Positions 26,760-36,102 are shown, counted from the stretch's first letter. The stretch is 64,000 bases of DNA from Pseudobdellovibrionaceae bacterium (GCA_947449255.1 CANFQX010000004.1:1-64000); one strand, 5' to 3'. The notes: a model not told the origin generated them from the sequence alone. Numbers and translations: made by a program.

Positions 26760-27297
26760 CACATTTCTGATATAAATTGAGATTCGACAGAGCCTCTCTT
26801 GAAATTAATACTTTAGTCTAGCATCCTATGAATGAAGGAACTTGAATGGCTCACAGAGCATACCGAAGATAAAACTCTGAGTAGGTGAATGCTTGAAGGC
26901 CAGCAAAGGAGGACACTGATGAAGAAACGAATCCACGACCATCACGATGAACCACCGAAGTGAAGACGCTTCACAAGGATAGCTACAAAAAGAGCGAGAT
27001 ATTGAGTCTTTTGAAAAGGATCCGTTTTGAGTTAATTATTTAACTTTTTATAAGGAGGTTCTAAAGGAAGCTCAGTTAGGATAATATCCTTCTTTTGTCT
27101 CAAGGCAAAACGATAGAAATGTCGTTGCGCAAAACTAGAGGGGCTTCGTCTTCACGGACATGCCAGCCAGTTGCCAAAGGTATATGAGTCGCCTGAGGAA
27201 TTAAGGTGAGCAGATGGAAGGACAATACAAAAAATTGGTTTCATTCCCCTTAGCTTGCGAGTTATCAGTGACGATTTCTCGCAAGCATCTTTTTTTC
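26760..27297 (+). ncRNA. Candidate structured non-coding RNA of about 0.5 kb
   Basis: About 650 bases between two terminators hold no gene. The mrp transcript ends at about 26667, yet a second strong terminator on the same strand stands at 27253-27297, implying a separate plus-strand transcript between them. The region is rich in local complementarity: GTGAAGACG (26960-26968) pairs with CGTCTTCAC (27147-27155), GTGAAGACGCTTCAC and AGGATAATATCCT fold locally, and AGTTAATTATTTAACT is followed by T. A 24-codon frame (26889-26963) with an internal AAAGGAGG could be a leader peptide. It does not match RNase P, tmRNA, SRP or 6S patterns that I know. The 5' end is a guess. Confidence 0.4.
27253..27297 (+). 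terminator. Rho-independent terminator on the plus strand
   Basis: A perfect 9-bp stem (GCTTGCGAG and complement) with a 16-base loop, followed by ATCTTTTTTTC. The T run is on the plus strand only, so it does not serve the minus-strand mltD gene that ends at 27311. Confidence 0.75.
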
Positions 27298-27310
27298 TAA
27301 GAATTCTCAA

Positions 27311-28954
27311 TTAATTTTTCTGTGTGACCTCTGTCTGAGGAATAAAAATTTTGGAGCCCACAGCCAGTGCAGCTGGGTTTCTGATTTTATTTTTCTCTTG
27401 CAGGACCGAGCTCATAACATTATATCGAGCTGCGATCTCAGTGAGCTTTTCCCCTTTTTGAACTATATGTACTCTGGTCTTAGCCAATGCCCGAGCCGAA
27501 GGGCTATTCGAGCTGATATTTGCTGGCAATTTCATTTTCATGCCTAGCTTAATTTTATTACCACGCTTGATATTATTTAACTGTTTCAATTGAGAAACAG
27601 TTATTTGGTATTTTAAGGCAATTGAATAAAGCGATTCTCCAGATTTCACCACATGAACTGGCCCATTAAAATTATCCTGCTTTTCCTTTTTGTCTTGTTT
27701 TTCCTCAACCTGAGCCACCGCCGTAGCTCCCTTTACCCCTCCGCGAGAGCGCAATGGTGATCTGTCTGGTACATAGATTTTCATGCCTACTTTAAGTCGA
27801 GATTTTCGCGGTAAATCATTCAGGTCGCGAATGTAAGCCACTGAGGTCCGGTATCTGCGTGCAATCGTTTTTAGATTGTCTCCGCGACGAATCTTGTAGG
27901 TGGTCGTGTCTCCAGAATCTGCGACAAATTGAACTTGATCAACAGCGGCAGAATTTGCAGCCACTACCGCCGCATCATTCATTCCCGGAGGTATGCGTAA
28001 GACCAAATCAGTTCCCTTTAAAGGTGCAACTTCACCTTTAAATTTTGGATTCAAAGCTTTGAAGTCTTCATAGTTTACGTTTAATTTTTCTGCCATTTGG
28101 CGCAGATTCGTCGGTTTAACTACAGAAATATGATCGAATTCAATGGGAGGAAGATAGTCAATTCCTTCAAAACCAAATTTCTCGGGATCTTTAGCAATCA
28201 ACTTTGCAGCTATAAACTTTGGTACATAATTGATCGTTTCTTGAGGCAATCGCTTCTTGCGAGCAAGTTCCCAAAAATCACGGGTGTAATGATTCATGAC
28301 CTCCCGCTTGACGCGATTCTCCCCTACATTGTAAGAGGCCATGGCCAAATACCAGGAACCAAACACACTATAGAGGCCCTTGAAATATTCAGCAGCCGCT
28401 TGGGTTGCAAAAACTGGATCTCTTCTTTCATCAACGAAAGGATTGATCTCTAGGCCATAGCGCTTACCAGTTCCGCGAATAAATTGCCAAAAACCAACGG
28501 CCGCGGCATGAGAAGTTGCTTGTGAACTAAATCCAGATTCAATCAATGCAATATAGAATAAATCTTCTGGCAAGCCATTGTCGCGCAAAACTTTTTTCAT
28601 CAACTTTTCATAGCGTGAGGACCGAGCTAGGTATTTCTCCATATGCTCTCGACCCCGGCCTTGAAAGTAGGTGATCCATTTCTCAACGAGAGGATTGATT
28701 TCAGTTGGAATCGATTCTAGTTCTTGATCCAAAACCTTAGGACCTTCTGGATCCGAAAGACGAAATGAACTGATGTCTTTGATCTCAGATTCATCATTTT
28801 TTGCTGGCGCTTGATTCAGCCCTGTTGAATTAGCATCGGCAGAATTTCCACCGCGCGCATCTCCGTTACCAACTGCTGTGGTTTGCCCCAAATCCTTGTG
28901 AACACAACCTGCCGAAAAAGCAAGAACCACACATAATGTTAAAAGTCTCTTCAT
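27311..28954 (-). CDS. mltD: MltD-like membrane-bound lytic transglycosylase with LysM repeats
   Basis: A 547-residue lipoprotein: signal peptide with lipobox FSAGC at about residues 13-17. A lysozyme-like SLT domain follows (about 130-250) with catalytic Glu in ALIESGFSSQATSHAAAVGFWQF and the NVGENRV motif. Three LysM modules at the C-terminus (about 365-410, 440-485 and 498-542) bind peptidoglycan glycan. It cleaves the MurNAc-GlcNAc bond with anhydro-sugar formation. The ATG at 28954 is chosen because it starts the lipoprotein signal and has GGGGGGACT upstream. In a predator, LysM lytic transglycosylases may act on own or prey wall; which one cannot be told here. Confidence 0.92.
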   Translation of the reverse strand: MKRLLTLCVVLAFSAGCVHKDLGQTTAVGNGDARGGNSADANSTGLNQAPAKNDESEIKDISSFRLSDPEGPKVLDQELESIPTEINPLVEKWITYFQGRGREHMEKYLARSSRYEKLMKKVLRDNGLPEDLFYIALIESGFSSQATSHAAAVGFWQFIRGTGKRYGLEINPFVDERRDPVFATQAAAEYFKGLYSVFGSWYLAMASYNVGENRVKREVMNHYTRDFWELARKKRLPQETINYVPKFIAAKLIAKDPEKFGFEGIDYLPPIEFDHISVVKPTNLRQMAEKLNVNYEDFKALNPKFKGEVAPLKGTDLVLRIPPGMNDAAVVAANSAAVDQVQFVADSGDTTTYKIRRGDNLKTIARRYRTSVAYIRDLNDLPRKSRLKVGMKIYVPDRSPLRSRGGVKGATAVAQVEEKQDKKEKQDNFNGPVHVVKSGESLYSIALKYQITVSQLKQLNNIKRGNKIKLGMKMKLPANISSNSPSARALAKTRVHIVQKGEKLTEIAARYNVMSSVLQEKNKIRNPAALAVGSKIFIPQTEVTQKN

Positions 28955-29280
28955 GAGTCCCCCCGGTACAGAGTTCAGGCTACAAAACTCAGACCACTTT
29001 TTCAATAAAACATCCTGATCATTGGGCTTTTTACTGAATTGATAACACTTATGATCCTCACCTCTATTTAAGGCTCAGAGGGAATATGCGATTTTATGGT
29101 TGATATTTATGCACTTTTTGGATTTTAAAAAATGGCCTTCTGCATTAACACCAGAAGTTCTGACTGCAATAAAGTCTAGTTAGAAACTCACTTCATTACA
29201 GACCATCCTGATCATTGAGCTTTAACCAGCCCTGTTTTCCTAGACGAATCCTGGGCGATTGTCTGGCCGAACGCCCTTCT

Positions 29281-29664
29281 TTATTCAATGCTCTCATTGC
29301 GACTGGAGCCTGGCGTCTCTCTCACGCCTTCATCAAAATCTATATCATCGGGATTCTGGTCTGCATCAACATTGGGGCTGCTGACATCTTCAATGCCGGC
29401 TGAGCGCAAATTATCGCTGTGATCACGGCGCTCGATAATTCCCTCATCTGCACCGCTGAGGACAGAATTTATAAGCCGATCAGTTTGGCTCTCTAGATTT
29501 GCATTCATCTCTTTCACATGAGGACTTTCGGAATCAGCTTGAACTTCCTGAGCTCCCTCAACACTCGCCTTTGACATTTTAGAGTGGGCTGGACGCCGTA
29601 ACTTTTTTTGAATTTTGAAATGAAGGATCTCTGGTCTTGAAGGACTTCCGGCATTTGGAGTCAT
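29281..29664 (-). CDS. Small disordered acidic protein of unknown function
   Basis: A 127-residue hydrophilic protein with no hydrophobic core, no signal peptide and few aromatic residues. The N-terminal 35 residues are basic (HFKIQKKLRRPAHSK) and the C-terminal half is strongly acidic (NVDADQNPDDIDFDEG). Ribosome binding site AGGAGA lies 8 bases before the ATG, supporting that the gene is real. No family recognised. It probably is intrinsically disordered and could bind nucleic acid or another protein through its basic head. Confidence 0.55.
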   Translation of the reverse strand: MTPNAGSPSRPEILHFKIQKKLRRPAHSKMSKASVEGAQEVQADSESPHVKEMNANLESQTDRLINSVLSGADEGIIERRDHSDNLRSAGIEDVSSPNVDADQNPDDIDFDEGVRETPGSSRNESIE

Positions 29665-29820
29665 TTTGAAATCTCCTAGATGAAGTAGGCTGATAGATTA
29701 GCATACTATATTTGCCGGATGAACATTGCTACTGGAGCTCTTGTTTTCTGTGGGAAAGCAAAAATTCTTTAATTGCTGGCGCCCCCATTGCGGAGGCGAA
29801 ACATTGCTGATCTATTTTTT

Positions 29821-31113
29821 TTACAAAAGGTCTTTAATCATTGAATAGATGTCTTGTTGATTTTGGGCTTTCCACATATTACCAACATGCCCGCCCGTAG
29901 GGTAAATAATCACGCGATTGCCCATGACTTTTGCAACTTCTCGCAGATCATCTGGGCGAACCAAATAATCATCCATATTGTGAAGCAATCTAAAGGCCTC
30001 ATCTTTTGCAAAAGTGTCTTTCAATGAAAGCAGGTCACCCTTAGTTAAGAATTCATCTCGGGACAAATTCATATTGAGCTTTTTAGACCAAAAGGGCCAC
30101 AACGCTTTCGTAACATATTCATTGTAGCTGACTTGAGAGGCCGCAAATTTAGCCGACTGATAATCAGCCTTCACATCAATAAGGCCCAAATCCGTTATGT
30201 GCTGTCCAACGTAAATTGTGTCTGCCAAACTCTGCTGAAAGCTGCTTCCAATGAGATATTGAACTTGAGTTTCTGAAAGGTTTAATTTTTTATCAAGACC
30301 AAGAAAATAATTTGGATTTTTAATATCTCGTGAAAGGTAAGCCCCACCTTCAGCATAAACATAGGCCCAAGTCATTTTTTTATCTTGCACCGATAGTTTA
30401 TCACCAGAATGACTTAGACGATCCAGCTCATCGATAGCCACGGACATACGAAGAGGAGGATCAATCATCACGGCCCGCTCAAGTCCCAATAAAGGCGACT
30501 TTCTTTCAAGGGTCATAATGAAGGCCGCGTTGATAGCACCCAATGAATAACCCACGACAGCAGATCGACTCACCTTGAGGTGTAAAACGCGTTCGGCTAC
30601 AATACGCGCCTGAAGCATGACATGCCGAAGGTCTGCGGCATCAGCTGGCGGATAGCCAACAATCCCGGTCGTGCTTTGTGTTAGTGCAAATCTCCAGAAT
30701 AAAGGAGACGGAATAATAATAACTGAAAAGCCGCGATGAAAAAGTTGCTCTGCGAGGAACTCCCCGCCACTGTCATAGGCTGTAGCTCCTAAACCTGGGA
30801 TTACATAAACCAATGGAGCTTTGCTTTTTTGCGCGTAAGCGGCCACATTCATTTGTGCTATTTTTTCAAACCCAGGCATCTGATCGCGCTTCCAAACTCC
30901 AGCCAAATTAAGCGCCGTTGGAGCTTCGCCAGAGGCCTTCAAAAGCTTCACAGTCAAAGATGAAAAGTAGGGATTTGCATAAGGAAAAGAGTATTGAGTC
31001 TTTAAATAGCTCGGATTGGCGGCAGGATTTGCTGTAACAACATCGGCCATCGATAAGCTTGTAAAACAAAGTAGACTGAACTGAACCATCAAAAAAGGAA
31101 CTATTTTATTCAT
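29821..31113 (-). CDS. Exported alpha/beta-hydrolase-fold protein
   Basis: A 430-residue protein with a signal peptide (PFLMVQFSLLCFTSLSMA, cleavage near residue 23). The hydrolase core begins at about residue 98 with the oxyanion-hole segment YVIPGLGATAYDSGGE. The nucleophile elbow is GYSLG (Ser at about 193), followed by VMIDPP. A late Asp (DDYLVRP) and His (PTGGHVGN, near residue 413) complete a plausible Ser-Asp-His triad. Substrate unknown: esterase, lipase or acyltransferase are possible. The downstream neighbour on this strand is the disordered-protein gene, 157 bases on, with no obvious co-transcription. Confidence 0.75.
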   Translation of the reverse strand: MNKIVPFLMVQFSLLCFTSLSMADVVTANPAANPSYLKTQYSFPYANPYFSSLTVKLLKASGEAPTALNLAGVWKRDQMPGFEKIAQMNVAAYAQKSKAPLVYVIPGLGATAYDSGGEFLAEQLFHRGFSVIIIPSPLFWRFALTQSTTGIVGYPPADAADLRHVMLQARIVAERVLHLKVSRSAVVGYSLGAINAAFIMTLERKSPLLGLERAVMIDPPLRMSVAIDELDRLSHSGDKLSVQDKKMTWAYVYAEGGAYLSRDIKNPNYFLGLDKKLNLSETQVQYLIGSSFQQSLADTIYVGQHITDLGLIDVKADYQSAKFAASQVSYNEYVTKALWPFWSKKLNMNLSRDEFLTKGDLLSLKDTFAKDEAFRLLHNMDDYLVRPDDLREVAKVMGNRVIIYPTGGHVGNMWKAQNQQDIYSMIKDLL

Positions 31114-31457
31114 GAAACACCTATAGCTAAAACGAACGTTCTCGGGGTCCGGAAACTATGCCCTTCACAATTTAAAATCAAGAAGCTGAATGAGTTTCAT
31201 TAAATTCAGCGAGAAAACTGCCAAAAATCCATGGAATAACCGACCTATGATGAAATAGGTACACTATCTAATTTAGAATATGTTTACAGATAGCCCTTCG
31301 CTGTCACCTGGCAAAATCTTAGACAGGCGAACGTGTTAAATGCTCCCGTGAATATTTTAAAGGGACAAAGCAAAACAGCCCCTCATTATAAGCACTTAAA
31401 CTGATTTATATGCCTCAAAAGCAGTCTGCCCCTTAGTTTCAAATTCTATGATTTACA
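31114..31457. other. Intergenic region upstream of the sigma54 promoter
   Basis: No gene seen. An imperfect hairpin GCTGAATGA...TCATTAAATTCAGC lies at about 31181-31210. Upstream activator sites for a sigma54 activator would be expected 80-200 bases before 31458, but I cannot name a palindrome there with confidence. Confidence 0.4.
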
Positions 31458-31473
31458 TGGCACTGGCTTTGCT
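31458..31473 (+). promoter_or_regulatory. Sigma54 (RpoN) -24/-12 promoter
   Basis: TGGCACTGGCTTTGCT matches the RpoN consensus TGGCAC-N5-TTGCW with GG and GC exactly 12 bases apart. It lies 43 bases before the ATG of the small exported protein at 31516, with a ribosome binding site GGAGAA in between. Transcription should start about 12 bases after the GC. Confidence 0.8.
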
Positions 31474-31515
31474 GATTCATTTTTATAACATCTTTAATGA
31501 TAGGAGAACCGCCTT

Positions 31516-31953
31516 ATGAAAAAAGCAAGAGCACCCTTTAAACTGATCCTCACCTCAATGGCCTTTATTTTTTGCACAGCCTCTTTGGCCTCTGCAAATT
31601 TCGAAAAAGGTTCGAAGGCTACCGACGAAGACTATGCTTCAATGATTAAAACCATTCTGGTAAAAAACAATCTTGTCGCGCAAGATTCCGACGTTCAGAA
31701 CATTAAAATTAAAAAGACAATTGCTAGTTTAGCTTTCTTTTTAGCCAATGCCACAACTGACAGAGACCAAGAATTTCATGTTCGCCAGGTTGAATTTGTA
31801 GCAAAAACCAAAACGGCTGCGGGTGCAGAGGGTGCTGTTAAAAAATACACCTGCAATTTGGTCGTAGAGATTCGTGGGCAAAACGACCTCAGTGGATCAC
31901 AGTTAGAGGCTTGTTATTCTGATCCAGGAAGCTACTCAAGTTTTTCTCTTTAG
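31516..31953 (+). CDS. Small exported protein under a sigma54 promoter
   Basis: A 145-residue protein with a long signal peptide (FKLILTSMAFIFCTASLASA, cleavage near residue 27). The mature 118 residues contain two cysteines (YTCNLVVEIRG and EACYSDPG) that could pair, and a beta-rich middle (EFHVRQVEFVAKTKT). No family recognised. Ribosome binding site TAGGAGAA precedes the ATG. It is monocistronic and expressed from an RpoN-type promoter, so it is likely induced by a specific activator, for example for flagellar, pilus, nitrogen or envelope functions. Which of these applies is not shown by the sequence. Confidence 0.75.
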   Translation: MKKARAPFKLILTSMAFIFCTASLASANFEKGSKATDEDYASMIKTILVKNNLVAQDSDVQNIKIKKTIASLAFFLANATTDRDQEFHVRQVEFVAKTKTAAGAEGAVKKYTCNLVVEIRGQNDLSGSQLEACYSDPGSYSSFSL

Positions 31954-31998
31954 AATAACTAAGGATTCCGTGGGTGAAAATTATAAATGTCTCAAGCC

Positions 31999-32050
31999 CC
32001 CTGCTAGCTAGTCCAATCCAATTAAAAATGGAAGAGCTAAAGCAGCAGGG
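31999..32050. terminator. Possible bidirectional hairpin between convergent genes
   Basis: CCCTGCT (31999-32005) pairs with AGCAGGG (32044-32050), with an inner AGCT/AGCT pair. It lies between the convergent 31516 and 32060 genes and is followed by ATTGATTTATT on the plus strand. No strong T run. Confidence 0.4.
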
Positions 32051-32059
32051 ATTGATTTA

Positions 32060-33064
32060 TTAACACTCTCGCATGGCGATTGAACTGTAGGTGTGCCAAT
32101 AAAGAATTTTTCTGTTTCTGTTTTCAGTTCTTTTGATGAACTGAACTAAGTAAGAAAAAACTTTGCTTGTGTAAGTCGTATCTAATTCAATATTTTCTGT
32201 GCTCAACATTAAATCTGTCAGCTGCTTAGAGTCTGCTTGCTCTTGGCCATAGGCCTCGAATTCATTTTCAACCAATTCAATATCTTTAAGCCGAATTGGG
32301 TTGTCTTTCTTAAAATGAACCAAAATTTGACTTAATAAATGATAAATATTGTATCTGTTGCAAACAATCTGATCCACGCAGCGCACGCCAATAATTTGAA
32401 TATTCGATCCAGTCATCACTTTTCCAGCCAATAACCCCGCCATTGTTCCGCAGGTTCCCGCCCCTACAATCAGTGCATCGGGCATAGGTATTTCATTGCG
32501 TTTCACTTGATCCATCATTTCCAAGAAAGCATTCAAATGCCCCATGGCCCCAAGCTCACTGGATCCCCCGGTTGGCATTCGATAAATGCTTTTATCAGAC
32601 CTTAAAAGTTTTTTACCAAAATTTGCGCTGGCTTTGAGGAAATTCAATGGAAAGGCGCCCTTGTGAATCTTAAGTTTGATGCCTTTTCTTTTGCTGGAGT
32701 ACAAGGCATGTTTTTCAATTTGATTGTTGAGATGTGGTACAAAATGATAAATTTTTACAGGCAAACTGACCCGCTCTGATTGAGCAGCCAGGGCGGCTAC
32801 GAAATTGGAGCCCAAAGGGGCTAAGGTCACAATAGATTTTGTTTTTTTATTTAGGGCATCACCCAGCAAAAACTCAAGATTTCTTACTTTATTTCCACCA
32901 TAGGAAATCGTATCCGTCAGATCTTCTCTTTTGATATAGATTTCGGAGTGCCCCAATTCCTTGGAAAGCTGGTCCAGCTTATAGACCGGAGTATTCTCTT
33001 CGATAAGTTGGGTCCAATTCTTTTGTTTTTCAGGAAAAAGACTAAATAACGGAAAAGTTCTCAC
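32060..33064 (-). CDS. PLP-dependent enzyme of the ACC deaminase/D-cysteine desulfhydrase family
   Basis: A 334-residue fold-type II pyridoxal-phosphate enzyme. The Schiff-base lysine is in YGGNKVRNLEF (about residue 58), preceded by IYIKREDLTD. Phosphate is bound by a glycine-rich GAGTCGTMAG segment near 204-213. This combination fits the 1-aminocyclopropane-1-carboxylate deaminase/D-cysteine desulfhydrase group, which deaminates small amino acids to a 2-oxo acid and ammonia. Residues that separate the two activities cannot be read securely. The middle region is unusually basic. Monocistronic, convergent with the small exported-protein gene. Confidence 0.8.
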   Translation of the reverse strand: MRTFPLFSLFPEKQKNWTQLIEENTPVYKLDQLSKELGHSEIYIKREDLTDTISYGGNKVRNLEFLLGDALNKKTKSIVTLAPLGSNFVAALAAQSERVSLPVKIYHFVPHLNNQIEKHALYSSKRKGIKLKIHKGAFPLNFLKASANFGKKLLRSDKSIYRMPTGGSSELGAMGHLNAFLEMMDQVKRNEIPMPDALIVGAGTCGTMAGLLAGKVMTGSNIQIIGVRCVDQIVCNRYNIYHLLSQILVHFKKDNPIRLKDIELVENEFEAYGQEQADSKQLTDLMLSTENIELDTTYTSKVFSYLVQFIKRTENRNRKILYWHTYSSIAMREC

Positions 33065-33226
33065 GGAAGCCTCAACTTTGATCAGAGAAAAGTTTTGAAG
33101 AAAACGATTCTGATTTTAAGGGGGTTGTTGAGGGCCACCTGTACCAAATTAAAAGAATCACAACAACTCAATTGTATTTAAGCTGTACAGATCAATTCAA
33201 AGCCTGAATATATTTTAAAAAAAGAC

Positions 33227-35491
33227 CTAGGGTTGCGCCAAAGCCTTGTAGATCATCAGATTCCTTAGAATGGCCTTTACATAAAGGCTTGTTTCATTCC
33301 ATGGCAATTCATCAAACCACAATTCATCTTCAGGCCGTGATGAATTCTTTTCAACCAGAGCCTTCACTTCGGGTCGCCCCTCTGCCCAAGTCTTTATTCG
33401 GTGAGGGCCGGCGTTATAGGCCGCCAGTGAAAAAGGCACATTGCCATGAAACTGTTCAATCATCTGAGCCACATAAAAAGAGCCCATGGGAATATTGATT
33501 TCAGGTCGGAACATGTCTTCTGGAATTTCAATTTTTAAATTTAATTTTTTTGCAATTTCTTGTGCTGTTGGCGGAATCATTTGCATCAATCCCATCGCCT
33601 TAGACGTCGAAACTGCGCGCATATTAAAACCGCTTTCTTGGCGCGTAAGGCTTCTAAGTAAATTGATTTCAATATGATATTTGGTGGCTTCTTTTTTATA
33701 GAGGGTTTCAAAAATTTCTGGATATCCAAGTTTTAAAAACTCTGCACGCCTTAGAGATGGAGCAATTTCCATGGCTTCATTGATCATTCGAATAGCTAAA
33801 AAATATTGATGGTGAGCCGCTAATTCCCCAGCAAGGGCCACCTTGGTTTCGGGGTCCCTGATCATAGGTCCTTCTTGAAACTCTTGGTGAGCCTCAACCA
33901 CCCATCCTGCCTTAGATAAACTGATAAAGCGTTTCCAAGAGGCCTTCTGTGACCCCACTAGAAAAATATCTTGATCTAAATATACATCCTTCTCGGCTTG
34001 TTCTGGCCAAAGCCATTGCCCTTCGTGGGCTTCAGTATTCAAGCGAAGTCCATAGTAGCTGAAGGGATACCGAGCCACAAGAGCCTGGGCAAGCGTCAGG
34101 GCTTGCTCCTTGTTCGTCTGCTCAAAACAACGCACAATCCAGTACTGACTGCTCAATTCGTAGCGGTCACGGCCTTGATCTTTCCCTAGCTGCAAAAGTT
34201 TCTCAAAGCTTGAAATGGCCTGATTAAAATCTTTTTGTCTAAATTGAATTAAGCCTGTTCGAAATAAAGCTTCCGCCGCTTCTTCAGACCCTTTACCCAT
34301 TTCAATCAATTTGCTAAAAAAAACCAAGGCCTCTGGATATCGCCCTAAAAAATGAGCCGACCTTCCCGCAATCCATAAATGATTGACCACTGAAGTTGAG
34401 TGAGGGCTTAGTTCAAAAGCCTTTTGCGCCAAAACCAAGGCCCCAGCGTAATCCTGCTTCCGGTGCAAGGTCTGAGCCCAATCAAGTTGCCTTGCTGGAT
34501 CGGCCTCTTGCAATTCATGAAGTGCCTTGGTCACCAAAGCAGCTTCAGTGAGTGTCGAATAGAGATCCATGGGCTTGTCTTTGTATCGGCGGGCGGCCCG
34601 GCCACCAGGAAATTGATTTAATAATTTAACAATATCTTTAATAAGATCCACGGATGTCTGTGAATTGATTTTTTGTTCCAATTGATTTGCGATTTTTTCA
34701 TCCCACTGATCTTCAATGGAATTCTCTTTCTTTTTAGCATGAGATAAAAATTCTGAAGCCACCTCTGGCTGTTTTTTTTCTTTCACGAGGGATTCTAGTT
34801 TTCGAGCCACTTCTTTGGAATCTTTCAAAGAGAGGGACTCATCATAAAAAAAACGTCCCTGATTTAATTCTTTGCGAATCAGGGCCAAATCTCCAAGCCA
34901 TTCAAAGATCTTTGATTTCTGCTCTTTAGTTAATTCCATTTCTGGCTGCAGCAGTTGTGCCAATTCACTTTCTGCCTTTGGACTCTTACTCTGAACCAAG
35001 GCTTCCAATAAATTCCACTTTTGTGAAAGCCAGGCCTGCCGTAAATCGGCGGCCCACGGTCCATCTCGAAGCAAAGTCGAATGGCTGCCAAAGGTCTTCA
35101 TTGCATTTTCAATAACCCTGCTTTTTTCAGAATTTAATTTAGAATCTTTTGGATATTCTTTATTTAGGCAATGCAGCCAAGTTAATCCAACCCAGCCACG
35201 CAAATCTTTGTGTTTGGCAAAAACCTTTGGGGCCAAGGACAGGCATGATTCCCATTTTAATTGAATTTCATAAATTTTGAGTTGTGAAAGGTCAGAAACA
35301 GGAGTGGATTTTTTTTTGAGGCCTTCGCCGCTATAAAGATCAACAAAGGGAGTGTTTTGAAAAATCTTTTTTACTGGAATCTTTTCAATGATGGAGGGGG
35401 AATTTTTTGGTGCTATTAATTTTGCCTCTGCATGAACTACTGTCGCATTCATGAAAAGAGGCAAAACTAAGAAACTGGCAAGACGACTCAT
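33227..35491 (-). CDS. slt: Soluble lytic murein transglycosylase (Slt70-like)
   Basis: A 754-residue periplasmic enzyme. A signal peptide (SFLVLPLFMNATVVHAEA) is followed by a long alpha-helical superhelix with TPR-like units (about 200-590). The C-terminal SLT domain (about 600-745) has catalytic Glu in SLTRQESGFNMRAVSTSKAMGLMQMIPPTA and the AYNAGPHRIKTW motif. It degrades peptidoglycan exolytically to 1,6-anhydromuropeptides. The ATG at 35491 gives a better signal peptide than the one at 35515; no clear ribosome binding site for either. Second lytic transglycosylase of the window besides MltD. Confidence 0.9.
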   Translation of the reverse strand: MSRLASFLVLPLFMNATVVHAEAKLIAPKNSPSIIEKIPVKKIFQNTPFVDLYSGEGLKKKSTPVSDLSQLKIYEIQLKWESCLSLAPKVFAKHKDLRGWVGLTWLHCLNKEYPKDSKLNSEKSRVIENAMKTFGSHSTLLRDGPWAADLRQAWLSQKWNLLEALVQSKSPKAESELAQLLQPEMELTKEQKSKIFEWLGDLALIRKELNQGRFFYDESLSLKDSKEVARKLESLVKEKKQPEVASEFLSHAKKKENSIEDQWDEKIANQLEQKINSQTSVDLIKDIVKLLNQFPGGRAARRYKDKPMDLYSTLTEAALVTKALHELQEADPARQLDWAQTLHRKQDYAGALVLAQKAFELSPHSTSVVNHLWIAGRSAHFLGRYPEALVFFSKLIEMGKGSEEAAEALFRTGLIQFRQKDFNQAISSFEKLLQLGKDQGRDRYELSSQYWIVRCFEQTNKEQALTLAQALVARYPFSYYGLRLNTEAHEGQWLWPEQAEKDVYLDQDIFLVGSQKASWKRFISLSKAGWVVEAHQEFQEGPMIRDPETKVALAGELAAHHQYFLAIRMINEAMEIAPSLRRAEFLKLGYPEIFETLYKKEATKYHIEINLLRSLTRQESGFNMRAVSTSKAMGLMQMIPPTAQEIAKKLNLKIEIPEDMFRPEINIPMGSFYVAQMIEQFHGNVPFSLAAYNAGPHRIKTWAEGRPEVKALVEKNSSRPEDELWFDELPWNETSLYVKAILRNLMIYKALAQP

Positions 35492-35543
35492 TCTAATGCA
35501 GCTTAAAAAAAGCATCCTTTATTTCACTTTCAATATTGCAATT

Positions 35544-36014
35544 TTATTCTTTGCAATAAAACTTTCCATTTACTTTCACATAACCATCTGGACGATGTCC
35601 TCGTGGATCATGATGAAGCCAATGGATCATAGGACCTTGATTTGTCCAAAGAAACATTCCACCCATCGCAACGACATCACCTTCCCTAATGGGAACATGT
35701 GGGCACATATCAGAATTATACACAGCTTGAAGTGAAGCACCATTGGAAAGTCGAACCATCCATTTTTGATGGCGAAGTCCATCATTATCCTCGGGCAATA
35801 CTTTTGTTACAACCATGCCATCGCCCTCTACAAAATTTACTTTGCGACGATTGCTGACAGCATTTATAAGATCTTGGTCAGACCCATCGTGCTGAAAATC
35901 AAAAGAGGATGAAATGGAAACTTCATCAAATTCACTGGTTGTGGCAGAAGCAAGCGCTGAAAAAGACAATAGGACTGAAACCAAAGCAGAAAATAAAAAT
36001 CTATAAGATGACAT
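35544..36014 (-). CDS. Exported DUF3465-family protein
   Basis: A 156-residue protein with a signal peptide (FLFSALVSVLLSFSALASA). The mature part is a small beta-barrel-like domain with the DUF3465 hallmarks HQKWMVRLSNG, REGDVVAMGG and MIHWLHHDPRGHRPDGYV. In this family the His-rich HWxHHD segment is conserved and could bind metal or nucleic acid; the fold resembles OB-like domains. No biochemical role is established as far as I know. Ribosome binding site AGAGGGG is well placed. Downstream neighbour on the strand is slt, 53 bases away, so co-transcription is possible. Confidence 0.75.
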   Translation of the reverse strand: MSSYRFLFSALVSVLLSFSALASATTSEFDEVSISSSFDFQHDGSDQDLINAVSNRRKVNFVEGDGMVVTKVLPEDNDGLRHQKWMVRLSNGASLQAVYNSDMCPHVPIREGDVVAMGGMFLWTNQGPMIHWLHHDPRGHRPDGYVKVNGKFYCKE

Positions 36015-36102
36015 GGTACCCCTCTTTAGACCAAAGTCCAGCTAACGCCAAACAAAAGCAAATCAGGATCTTGTTAGGATTCGATGATGCCGCAAGTTAT
36101 TT

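Noticed and set aside
26761-26800. GATTCGACAG resembling the 5' conserved part of tmRNA
   Set aside because: No tag frame, no complementary 3' acceptor half and no T-loop near the downstream terminator.
26680-27297. c-di-GMP (GEMM) riboswitch as in attack-phase RNA of Bdellovibrio
   Set aside because: The conserved GEMM core elements were not found by eye on either strand.
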